NCBI GenBank assembly: GCA_023392515.1 | Contig: JAEVYX010000137.1 | Coordinates: 1-27,043 of the forward strand | Reading direction: 5' to 3' | From: Bacillota bacterium | GTDB taxonomy: Bacteria; Bacillota; Clostridia; Christensenellales; Aristaeellaceae | DNA: 27,043 nucleotides | Part shown: in pieces, positions 15,202-22,701 of the stretch | How positions within the stretch are numbered: the stretch's first letter is position 1 | How the letters are laid out: every line of letters begins with the position of its first letter | The notes under the pieces: generated by a model | What the model saw: only the letters and a program-made list of their open reading frames with translations | Told to the model about the DNA's origin: nothing | The model's database searches: none | Program-made: the position numbers and the translations under genes

Positions 15202-16617
15202 ATGTCCCTTAAAAACATCACATTGGATGTCAACCATATGATGGCTGACAGTTTGGGTTTCCAGTATGGCATCCCCGCCCAGCGGGTGGATGATCTGGCA
15301 CCCTTTGCCGCTCAGGCCAACAAAGCCGTACAAAAAGCCCGTGGCACCGGCTGGCTGGGCTGGATGGAATTGCTCCACAACCAAGAGGAAATTATCGCAA
15401 AGATTGAGAAGGTATCGGCCTGCGTACGCCGGGAATTTGACACCTTTGTCGTATTGGGCATCGGCGGTTCCGCATTGGGCCCCATTGCTGTGCAGCAGGC
15501 GCTGAACCACCTGCATTATAATGATCTGCCGGCGGAAAAGCGGGGCGGCCCTCGGCTTTTTGTAGAGGATAACATCGATCCCGAGCGGATGCAGGCGTTG
15601 CTGGACGTAATTGACATCAAAAAAACCTGCTTCAACGTCATTACCAAATCCGGCGCTACTGCCGAAACAATGAGCCAATACCTGATTATCAGCAGCCTGC
15701 TCAAGGAAAAAGTGGGCAGCGGCTGGCAAAAGCACATTATCGCAACCACCGACCATGAAAAGGGCAACCTGATACAGTTGGCCAAAAAGGAAGGGTTTGA
15801 ACTCTTCTACATCCCCTCCAGCGTGGGCGGCCGTTTTTCCGAACTAAGCCCGGTAGGGCTTCTACCGGCAGCGGTCTGCGGTATTGATATCCGCGCTATG
15901 ATCAAAGGCGCGCAGGATATGGACACCCGGTGCAAGGCGGATGATGTGTGGAAAAACCCCGCCCTGTTGGAAGCGGTTTTGCAGTATATTGCCATGGAGG
16001 AAATGGATGCAAACATTCAGGTTGTGATGCCTTATGCCGACAGTCTGAAATACATGGCCGACTGGTTTTGCCAGCTGTGGGCCGAGTCTCTGGGCAAGAA
16101 TGTTACCCGCAAGGGCATGGCCGTCAATTATGGACAGACGCCGGTGAAGTCTTTGGGTGTTACCGACCAGCACAGCCAATTGCAGCTGTACACCGAAGGC
16201 CCCTATGATAAGGTGATTACCTTCCTGAAGGTAGGCGAATTCCGGACCCAATCCCCCATCCCCCATGGATGCGAGGAGTTTGCGGACGTGACTTTCCTGG
16301 GCGGCAAAAGTCTGAATCAGTTGATTGAAGCGGAGCGCCAGGGCACCGAATACGCCCTGTTCAGGGCCGGGCGCATGAGCCAGACCATTACCCTTCCGGA
16401 AGTGAATGCCTATACCATCGGCCAATTGCTTTTCTTCTTCCAGATGGCAACCGCCTACGCAGGCGAGCTTCTGGATATCGACGCTTTCAACCAGCCGGGG
16501 GTGGAGGAGAGCAAAATAGCTTCCTACGCGGTGCTTGGCAACGAAGCAGAAAAATACGCAAAAAAACGCCGGGAGATGGATGGGCGTCCAGCCAGTAAAC
16601 CGGAATACATACTCTAA
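15202..16617 (+). CDS. pgi: Glucose-6-phosphate isomerase
   Basis: PGI interconverts glucose 6-phosphate and fructose 6-phosphate in glycolysis. The 471-residue length is that of the shorter bacterial type. Visible features are the sugar-phosphate site VVLGIGGSALG (about 83-93), FNVITKSGATAETM, the signature SSVGGRFSELSPVGLLPA, and the active-site region around DQHSQLQLYTEGP. The ATG follows AGAGAGGAAG. It appears monocistronic, with its own promoter and a hairpin terminator downstream. Confidence 0.97.
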   Translation: MSLKNITLDVNHMMADSLGFQYGIPAQRVDDLAPFAAQANKAVQKARGTGWLGWMELLHNQEEIIAKIEKVSACVRREFDTFVVLGIGGSALGPIAVQQALNHLHYNDLPAEKRGGPRLFVEDNIDPERMQALLDVIDIKKTCFNVITKSGATAETMSQYLIISSLLKEKVGSGWQKHIIATTDHEKGNLIQLAKKEGFELFYIPSSVGGRFSELSPVGLLPAAVCGIDIRAMIKGAQDMDTRCKADDVWKNPALLEAVLQYIAMEEMDANIQVVMPYADSLKYMADWFCQLWAESLGKNVTRKGMAVNYGQTPVKSLGVTDQHSQLQLYTEGPYDKVITFLKVGEFRTQSPIPHGCEEFADVTFLGGKSLNQLIEAERQGTEYALFRAGRMSQTITLPEVNAYTIGQLLFFFQMATAYAGELLDIDAFNQPGVEESKIASYAVLGNEAEKYAKKRREMDGRPASKPEYIL

Positions 16618-16699
16618 ACTTTTTCTTGAAAATGACTTGTCTTTTTCAAGGAGTTTCGGCTTTCCTTTCATGCCTATACATAAAAGCATCACACATGAA

Positions 16700-16735
16700 G
16701 CAGGGGGACGGAAAACAGCGTCCCCCGCTTTTCTT
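16700..16735 (+). terminator. Terminator after pgi
   Basis: GGGGGACG (16703-16710) pairs with CGTCCCCC (16719-16726), extended by GC/GC around a bulged A, and followed by a broken T run (CTTTTCTT). Confidence 0.75.
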
Positions 16736-16749
16736 ATCCAGTGTTTCAT

Positions 16750-16777
16750 CTGACACCAATTTGGGGTATACTATTAT
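16750..16777 (+). promoter_or_regulatory. Possible promoter of the DUF2156-GNAT pair
   Basis: CTGACA (16750-16755) and TATTAT (16772-16777) are 16 bases apart; an overlapping TATACT at 16767-16772 is an alternative -10 without a correctly spaced -35. Confidence 0.4.
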
Positions 16778-16833
16778 CAATCATAGTCAATATGTAAAGC
16801 TGCGCAAGCAGCCTGAAAAGGGGCTTTTTTCAT

Positions 16834-17742
16834 TTGTCTCTGAATTTTAAAGAAATCACGCTGGCAGACAGATCATGGATGAATCCACTCTTTGCATTAA
16901 GCGAGCGGGGTTCGCTGGAATACAACTTTACAACCAGCTTTATCTGGCGGCATATTTATTCTTTTCGGGCTATGGAGCTTGGCGGCTATTTAATCCTTGT
17001 TTCCGATCCGGAAAATCCCTCTTTTCTGTTTCCTCCGGGGCAGGGGCCGCTGGAGCCGGTTATTACGGCGCTGAGTGCATATTCCCATGAAAAGGGTGTA
17101 CCCCTTTGTTTCAATACCGTACTGGCAGCAGACAAGAAAAGGCTGGAGCAGCTTTATCCAGGCAAGTTCCAATTTGAATTGCTGAGGGATGGAGCGGATT
17201 ATTTGTACGACCGGGAAAGCCTTGCGGAATTGACCGGCAAAAAGCTGAGCAGCAAGCGCAACCATATCCATCGGTTTTTGGATAACCATCCTGATTGGCG
17301 CTATGAACCGCTGACAAAGGATAACCTGGAGGATGCCCGGCAAATGCACAAGGCTTGGTGTATACAGGCGGGCTGTGGAGAAAGTGCAGGCCTCACCGAT
17401 GAGTCCTGCGCGGTAGAGCAGGCATTCCGCCATTACTTTGATTTGAAACTGGATGGCGGCTTGATTAGGGCCGGAGGGCAGGTTATGGCCTTCACCATGG
17501 GCGAGCCGCTGAATGAAAGCACGTACCTTGTTCATGTAGAAAAAGCGTTTTACGATATTCAGGGGGCTTATCCCATGATCAACCAGCAGTTTGTGCAGCA
17601 TGCCTGCGCCGGCTACTCCCTGGTGAACCGGGAGGAGGATGCGGGCGAAGAGGGGCTTCGCAAGGCAAAACTGTCTTACCAGCCGGTGAGCCTGGTAGAG
17701 AAGTATTCCGCTACGCTATTGAGCAAGGAGGAAGCGCTATGA
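16834..17742 (+). CDS. DUF2156 protein (phosphatidylglycerol lysyltransferase C-terminal-like, GNAT fold)
   Basis: This 302-residue protein resembles stand-alone DUF2156 proteins, which share a duplicated GNAT fold with the aminoacyl-transferring domain of MprF. Recognisable parts are FKEITLADRSWMNPLF, the SEYNFTT-like LEYNFTTSFIWRH, GKKLSSKRNHIHRF, and a C-terminal GAYPMINQQFVQ…YSLVNREEDAGEEGLRKAKLSYQP. No membrane segments are present, so it is not a full MprF. The start is TTG at 16834, after AAAAGGGG; no ATG fits the family's beginning. It overlaps the next gene by 4 bases. Substrate unknown. Confidence 0.82.
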   Translation: MSLNFKEITLADRSWMNPLFALSERGSLEYNFTTSFIWRHIYSFRAMELGGYLILVSDPENPSFLFPPGQGPLEPVITALSAYSHEKGVPLCFNTVLAADKKRLEQLYPGKFQFELLRDGADYLYDRESLAELTGKKLSSKRNHIHRFLDNHPDWRYEPLTKDNLEDARQMHKAWCIQAGCGESAGLTDESCAVEQAFRHYFDLKLDGGLIRAGGQVMAFTMGEPLNESTYLVHVEKAFYDIQGAYPMINQQFVQHACAGYSLVNREEDAGEEGLRKAKLSYQPVSLVEKYSATLLSKEEAL

Positions 17743-18590
17743 TCCGTTTCGCCAAAGATGCAGACCTTGCCGGGCTGAAAGCCCTGTGGCAGGAAGCCTT
17801 TGGCGACCCTCCTCAGGTGGTGGACCACTATTTTGCACACCGGCATCAAAACGAACACATGCTGGTGGATGAAACAGGCGGTGTCATTGGGGGCATGATG
17901 GCGCTTCTGCCGGTCACCCTTCAAACGCCCGGAGAGTCATTCAAGGGCCAGTACATATATGCTGTAGCCACAAGAATTGATTTTCGCGGGCAGGGAATCA
18001 GCACCCGGTTATTGGAATATGCCCATACCTTCATGAGAGAGCAGGGCGAATCGGCGGCGGTTTTATTGCCGGCCTCTCCCGGACTTTATAACTTTTATGG
18101 TAAACGGGGCTATGAAAACATCTTTTATATGGACTCTGCCACCCTGCTTGCAAATGAAATTCTCACATGCCCGCAAGATGCTGCCTGGGCGGACTGTGAT
18201 GCAGCTGATTTTGAAAGGCTGCGCCGCCTGGGTTTTTCAAAGAGCAGCTTGTTTGTCGATTGGGACCAGAAAGCCCTTTCCTATGTCATATCAAGCCTGC
18301 AAAACGCAGGAGGCGTAACCCGGCTTGTTTTAGGCAGCGCGGAAGCTTGTGCCGTATGGGAGCGGGATGGACGACATGTTATGGTGAAGGAGTTGGCGCT
18401 TAATCAAATGGATGCAAGAGAAGCGCTATCTATCCTGCATAGTTATCTTCAGGCAGATGCTTATCAATTACGTCTGCCCGCCGGAAGCTTTCGGGGAGCA
18501 ATCACCCAGCCCTTCGGCATGATCCGTTGGCTGAGGGACATACCGCCCCTTTCAGGCGAACCGCCATATCTTTCGCTGGCACTGGATTAA
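17739..18590 (+). CDS. GNAT-family N-acetyltransferase
   Basis: This 283-residue protein has an N-terminal GNAT domain (about 1-140) with the acetyl-CoA pyrophosphate-binding RGQGIS (83-88) and a C-terminal half of about 140 residues without a recognised motif. The layout recalls Eis-like acetyltransferases, which carry extra C-terminal domains, but the length is shorter. Start ATG overlaps the upstream TGA (ATGA) behind AAGGAGGAAGC. The tight coupling to a GNAT-fold DUF2156 gene suggests that the two act in the same process. Acceptor substrate unknown. Confidence 0.83.
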   Translation: MIRFAKDADLAGLKALWQEAFGDPPQVVDHYFAHRHQNEHMLVDETGGVIGGMMALLPVTLQTPGESFKGQYIYAVATRIDFRGQGISTRLLEYAHTFMREQGESAAVLLPASPGLYNFYGKRGYENIFYMDSATLLANEILTCPQDAAWADCDAADFERLRRLGFSKSSLFVDWDQKALSYVISSLQNAGGVTRLVLGSAEACAVWERDGRHVMVKELALNQMDAREALSILHSYLQADAYQLRLPAGSFRGAITQPFGMIRWLRDIPPLSGEPPYLSLALD

Positions 18591-18650
18591 AGTGTAAGAG
18601 CATGAAACTTTTCCAATTGCAAGAGCTTACAAAGTGTTAACCTTACGATC

Positions 18651-18682
18651 AAGCCTGCTGATTTTTACCGGCAGGCTTTTTT
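18651..18682 (+). terminator. Terminator after the DUF2156-GNAT operon
   Basis: AAGCCTGC (18651-18658) pairs with GCAGGCTT (18671-18678), loop of 12, followed by a run of T ending at 18682. Confidence 0.88.
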
Positions 18683-18864
18683 GTGTGCGCGTATTTGTAA
18701 GCATCTGCATGATTTTAGTGTGCCTTTTCTATATCAACGCTAACCCGCCCCTAGTAGCGCCTTTACATCCTTCCGGTACACTTTCTATATGAGGTAGGGC
18801 TTCCCGATGTACAAGACGTCTCTCCTGCTTCATGTTCTTTCCATTGTATAAAAGGAGCGTTGAT
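18683..18864 (+). promoter_or_regulatory. Upstream region of the ugp-like operon
   Basis: This gene-free stretch carries a possible promoter, TTTACA (18762-18767) with CTATAT/TATATG near 18785-18791. A 14-base segment at 18732-18745 matches the catabolite-response element consensus at 12 of 14 positions, including the ANCGNT core, but lacks the outer TG and CA bases. Neither is certain. I see no small gene here. Confidence 0.35.
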
Positions 18865-19773
18865 ATGACGTTAGTGAGGAAATACCACGTGGCTGCAAGA
18901 AATCGGCTGCAGGTCCGGGATATCTACCGGAAATTTGAGCCTTATATATTTTTATTGCCCGCGCTTGCGATCTTCTTTCTGTTTTTCTATTATCCCTTTG
19001 GCAAAACGGTGTACTTGAGTACATATCTAACCAACAACATGGGACTTGCCAAAAAGTTTGTAGGGCTTAAAAACTATACGGATATCTTATCCAACGGTTC
19101 CTTTTTACGCAGCTTGATCGTTACCCTGGAATTTGTCGGGCTGGTGGCTGTGGGAGGATTGATGATCGGTTTCATCGCAAGCCTGCTAACCGCCCAAAAG
19201 GCCCCTGGAATGACCTTTGCCAGCGCCGTGTATGCCATGCCGGTCGCTATCGCCTCGGCAGCGGCAGCCATGACGTTTCGGATGATCCTCCACCCAATCA
19301 ACGGGATGCTGAACATTCTTTTAGGCAGCCAGATCAACTGGCGGGGAGACCCCCGCTGGGCCCTCTTCTCTGTTGCAGCAATGACGGTTTGGCTGGCCTC
19401 CGGCATCAATTTCATTTATATCAGTGCGGGGCTGCGCAGTATTCCAAAGGAGCAGTATGAGAGCGCCGCTATTGACGGTGCCGGATATTTTGAAAAACTA
19501 TGGCATATCACTCTGCCCGGTCTTTCCCCCACACTTTTCTTCCAGATCATTATCAATATCATTGGCGCGTTCCAATCCTTCAGCCAAATCAAGCTATTGA
19601 CCCAAGGCGGTCCGGGAGAAGCCACCAACGTGATTGTTTATGCCATTTATCAGGACGCCTTTTTCAATTTCCGTTTTGGAACGGCAGCGGCCCGATCGGT
19701 AATACTGTTTGTCATCATTCTCATCATCACGCTCATTCAGTTCGGCACGGAGAAAAGGAGCGTGCATTATTGA
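18865..19773 (+). CDS. ugpA: ABC transporter permease, UgpA-like (glycerol-3-phosphate type)
   Basis: This 302-residue inner-membrane permease is of the MalF/UgpA type with about six helices. The opening EPYIFLLPALAIFFLFFYYPFGKTVYLS and FVGLKNYTDIL are typical. The EAA loop that contacts the ATPase is at about 199-220 (ESAAIDGAG…LWHITLPGL). I chose ATG 18865 because AAAGGAG lies 7 bases upstream; the longer frame from 18832 has no site. Its TGA shares one base with the ATG of ugpE. Confidence 0.9.
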   Translation: MTLVRKYHVAARNRLQVRDIYRKFEPYIFLLPALAIFFLFFYYPFGKTVYLSTYLTNNMGLAKKFVGLKNYTDILSNGSFLRSLIVTLEFVGLVAVGGLMIGFIASLLTAQKAPGMTFASAVYAMPVAIASAAAAMTFRMILHPINGMLNILLGSQINWRGDPRWALFSVAAMTVWLASGINFIYISAGLRSIPKEQYESAAIDGAGYFEKLWHITLPGLSPTLFFQIIINIIGAFQSFSQIKLLTQGGPGEATNVIVYAIYQDAFFNFRFGTAAARSVILFVIILIITLIQFGTEKRSVHY

Positions 19774-20615
19774 TGATGATATCAGCCCATCGTGTGAAAA
19801 ATGCCTTCCGGCATTTGGGCGTTTTTGCCCTGAATCTTCCCCTTCTGGCCATTATTCTGGTGCCGCTCCTTTATACCCTGTCCATCAGCGTTATGCCGGC
19901 AGATGAGATTTACAAAAATCGGCTGATCCCTTCTTCCATCCAGATTGGCAACTATATCAATGCCTTCACCAATCCAAGCTATACTTTCCCAAGATTTATT
20001 ATCAATTCCCTGGTTGTGTCTACCGCAGTAATGCTTGGGCAGATGGTCACCTGCTCCATGGCAGCCTTTTCTTTTGCCTTTCTGAGCTTTCCCGGCAAAA
20101 AATTTCTGTTCCTTCTGATCCTGGCCACCATGATGGTACCGGGTGAGGCCACCATTATTGCCAACTATCTCACCGTCAGCTCCTGGGGCTGGACAGACAG
20201 CTATCATGTGCTGATCATTCCATTTTTGACTTCAGCCATGGGCATTTTCCTGCTCCGGCAAAATTACCTCACCTTTGCAAAGGAACTTCACGAGGCCGCC
20301 CGCATCGACGGCTGCGGAAGCTGGCGGTTTCTCGCCTCCATTGTGGTTCCCCTGTCCCGCCCGGCTTTGGGCGCCCTTGGTGCCTATGTGTTTTTGAACA
20401 CCTGGAACCAATACATGTGGCCGCTGCTGGTCACCAATACCGCCGCTTACCGCACGGTGCAAATCGGCATCAGCATGCTATACGACGTGGACGCCGAGGC
20501 CTTGGGCCTTATGATGGCCGGCGTCATCATTGTCATTGTGCCGTCCCTTTCCATCTTCATCTTTATGCAAAAGCAGCTCATCAACGGCCTGATGGCAGGG
20601 GCTGTAAAAGGCTGA
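19773..20615 (+). CDS. ugpE: ABC transporter permease, UgpE-like
   Basis: This 280-residue MalG/UgpE-type permease has about six helices. It shares with E. coli UgpE the FLLRQNYLTFAKELHEAARIDG segment that includes the EAA loop (173-194), the following VVPLSRPALGAL, and TWNQYMWPLLV. The start ATG (19773) shares a base with the ugpA stop, with AAAAGGAG 12 bases upstream. The two permeases form the membrane channel with the binding protein encoded next. Confidence 0.9.
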   Translation: MMISAHRVKNAFRHLGVFALNLPLLAIILVPLLYTLSISVMPADEIYKNRLIPSSIQIGNYINAFTNPSYTFPRFIINSLVVSTAVMLGQMVTCSMAAFSFAFLSFPGKKFLFLLILATMMVPGEATIIANYLTVSSWGWTDSYHVLIIPFLTSAMGIFLLRQNYLTFAKELHEAARIDGCGSWRFLASIVVPLSRPALGALGAYVFLNTWNQYMWPLLVTNTAAYRTVQIGISMLYDVDAEALGLMMAGVIIVIVPSLSIFIFMQKQLINGLMAGAVKG

Positions 20616-20685
20616 CTTCCCTTGGGTGTCCCCGCGCCTTCCCTCAAGGCGCGAAGTACATAAACAAAAAGAAGGAGCGTATCCC

Positions 20686-22011
20686 ATGAAAAAATTGCTC
20701 TCTGTCCTCTTGGTTCTGGTAACAGCCCTTACCCTGGCAGCTCCCGCCTTGGCGGAAGCACCGATGGAAATCACCTTCTGGCACTCCATGGGCGGCGTCA
20801 ATGGCGAAGCCATTGCAACCATGGTCAACGCCTTCACCGAGGCTACCCAGGGCAAAATCAAGGTCAATGTAGAATACCAGGGCAGCTACGACGACGCCAT
20901 CAACAAGATCAAAGCCGCGGGTATGAGCGCCGTTCCCTGCGATGTGGTGCAGATTTACGACATCGGCACCCGGTTCATGATCGACAGCGGCTGGGTCAAG
21001 CCCATTCAGGAATTTATCGACGCTTCCGGTTATGACATTTCCAACATCGAACCCAACATTGCGGCCTATTATACCGTCGACGGCAAGCTCTATTCCATGC
21101 CCTTCAACAGCTCCACGCCGCTTCTCTACTACAACAAGACCGCTTTTGAAGCCGCTGGGCTTGACCCCGAGACGCCTCCCACGAACTTTGCGGAAATTAT
21201 TTCTGCCTCCGAAAAGCTCAAGAAGGTAGATGCTTCCGGCAACGTAACCATGTACGGCCTGGGCCTTGGCAACTACGGCTGGTTCTTTGAGCAATGGGTT
21301 GGCAAGCAAGGCAAGCATTATGTGGATAACGAAAACGGCCGCAGCGGCCAGCCCGCCACCAAGGTTGTATTCGACGAAAACGGTGCGGCTTCCGACATTC
21401 TTGGCATGTGGAAGCGCCTGATGGACGAAGGCGTGATCACATACCTAGGCCAAGGCACTGCCGATTCCAAGTCCGCCTTTATCGCCGGCAGCGCCGCCAT
21501 GTACCTGGATTCCACTGCCGGGCTTAAGTCTATCCTGGTCAACGTAGGCGATACCTTTGAAGTGGGCACCGGCTATTTCCCCTCCATTAACGCCCAAGAC
21601 GTAGGCGGCGTATCCATCGGCGGCGGTTCCTTATGGGCCCTTAAAACCGGCGACGAAAAAAAAGAAAACGCCGTATGGGAATTCATTCAATTCATGATCT
21701 CCCCGGAGCAGCAGGCTTACTGGAATGCCCAGACGGGTTACTTCCCCATCACCGTGGCCACCCATGACCTGGATGCCTTCAAAGCGAACGTCGACAAGTA
21801 TCCCCAGTTCATGACGGCCATCAACCAGCTCCATGACACCAAGCCAGAGTATGCCGGTTCCCTTCTCAGCGTTTTTCCGGAAGCCAGGCAGTTGGTGCAG
21901 ACGTATACCGAAAAACTGATTAATGGTGAATTGGATGTGGCTGCCACAGTGGAGAATCTATCAAAAGATATCAATGTTGCCATCGAAAACTATAATCTGA
22001 TTAGCGAGTAA
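20686..22011 (+). CDS. ugpB: Extracellular solute-binding protein, UgpB-like (sn-glycerol 3-phosphate / glycerophosphodiesters)
   Basis: This 441-residue binding protein follows E. coli UgpB closely: EITFWHSMGGVNGE at the mature start, a central PFNSSTPLLYYNKTAFEAAGLDPETPP, a GGGSLW segment and the C-terminal TGYFPIT. In E. coli the protein binds glycerol 3-phosphate and glycerophosphocholine. A cleavable signal peptide (1-23, ending ALA) is clear, but no lipobox cysteine is present, unusual for a Gram-positive binding protein. ATG 20686 follows GAAGGAG. No ATPase gene is adjacent, so a shared UgpC/MsmX-type ATPase elsewhere would be needed. Confidence 0.93.
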   Translation: MKKLLSVLLVLVTALTLAAPALAEAPMEITFWHSMGGVNGEAIATMVNAFTEATQGKIKVNVEYQGSYDDAINKIKAAGMSAVPCDVVQIYDIGTRFMIDSGWVKPIQEFIDASGYDISNIEPNIAAYYTVDGKLYSMPFNSSTPLLYYNKTAFEAAGLDPETPPTNFAEIISASEKLKKVDASGNVTMYGLGLGNYGWFFEQWVGKQGKHYVDNENGRSGQPATKVVFDENGAASDILGMWKRLMDEGVITYLGQGTADSKSAFIAGSAAMYLDSTAGLKSILVNVGDTFEVGTGYFPSINAQDVGGVSIGGGSLWALKTGDEKKENAVWEFIQFMISPEQQAYWNAQTGYFPITVATHDLDAFKANVDKYPQFMTAINQLHDTKPEYAGSLLSVFPEARQLVQTYTEKLINGELDVAATVENLSKDINVAIENYNLISE

Positions 22012-22052
22012 ATACAGCTATTCCTGTAAACCTGTTTGTGTATTTGAAAAAG

Positions 22053-22080
22053 CCGCTTCCATGTTAACGGAAGCGGTCTT
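22053..22080 (+). terminator. Terminator after ugpB
   Basis: CCGCTTCC (22053-22060) pairs perfectly with GGAAGCGG (22069-22076), loop of 8, with a weak T-rich tail. Confidence 0.7.
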
Positions 22081-22089
22081 AATTATATA

Positions 22090-22118
22090 TTGACACGAAA
22101 ACAAAAGTGCAGTATACT
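22090..22118 (+). promoter_or_regulatory. Promoter of the DUF6323/DUF6179-like pair
   Basis: Perfect TTGACA (22090-22095), 17-base spacer and TATACT (22113-22118). A leader of about 95 bases precedes the first gene; it is pyrimidine-rich with no structure I can name. Confidence 0.88.
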
Positions 22119-22221
22119 ATTTTTTGCTCATTGTATCTACACCTTCTCTAAATATCATGTTATCATATTCTTCTCCGTTTGTCAAGCCCTTTTCCATATT
22201 TTTTATGTGGAGGTTCTGAAC

Positions 22222-22701
22222 ATGGATCCATTAATCTTTTCTGATGCTTTTTTGCAAAACCAGGCAATTGAAACGCTGCTTGCTTTAAATGAGGTGACAC
22301 AAGATTGGGGCCTTCGTCTCTCCCCAGCCCAGGCCCTTTCATTGGTAAAGGCCCGGGAAGAGGCGTTGATATCCACCGGGCGGATTGAACTTGGCAGCGG
22401 ATGCCTTGAAAAGCTGATCCTGGCCTTTTACGACTCCCCTTATCTTCCAAGCTCCCAGGCGGTAGAAACATTGGAGGATCTTTTGCAAACCTTCTACTAT
22501 TTCAAAAATGAGTCCTTCGAGAGCCTCACTGATGAGGAATTGCTAAAAGTGATGCGGGAGAAATTTGACGGAGAATGCCATGGCTCCGTAGCTTTATTAC
22601 AAGGAAAATCTTTGACCGAACTGGTTCAATTCATCCACGGGCTGGAATTGGCAGACGAAAAAGAGGATCAGGAATGGGAGGATGACGATTTTATTGACTG
22701 A
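22222..22701 (+). CDS. Uncharacterised protein, DUF6323-like
   Basis: A 159-residue, probably cytoplasmic, acidic helical protein. Its size, the LSPAQALSLVKAREEALISTGRIELG stretch and its pairing with the following gene recall DUF6323 proteins of Clostridia, recognised from memory and not by search. The C terminus is very acidic (about 145-159, DEKEDQEWEDDDFID). No catalytic motif, membrane segment or signal peptide is seen. The ATG at 22222 follows TGGAGG. The end overlaps the next gene by 20 bases. Confidence 0.7.
   Translation: MDPLIFSDAFLQNQAIETLLALNEVTQDWGLRLSPAQALSLVKAREEALISTGRIELGSGCLEKLILAFYDSPYLPSSQAVETLEDLLQTFYYFKNESFESLTDEELLKVMREKFDGECHGSVALLQGKSLTELVQFIHGLELADEKEDQEWEDDDFID

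Noticed and set aside
16625..16650. CTTGAAAA/TTTTCAAG hairpin after pgi as a terminator.
   Set aside because: The stem is AT-rich and lacks a T run; the GC-rich hairpin at 16703-16726 is a better candidate.
15862..16749. Open frame of 295 codons on the minus strand across pgi.
   Set aside because: It is a shadow of pgi with no ribosome site or family likeness.
20644..21318. Open frame of 224 codons on the minus strand across ugpB.
   Set aside because: It is antisense to a strongly recognised binding protein and has no recognisable domain.
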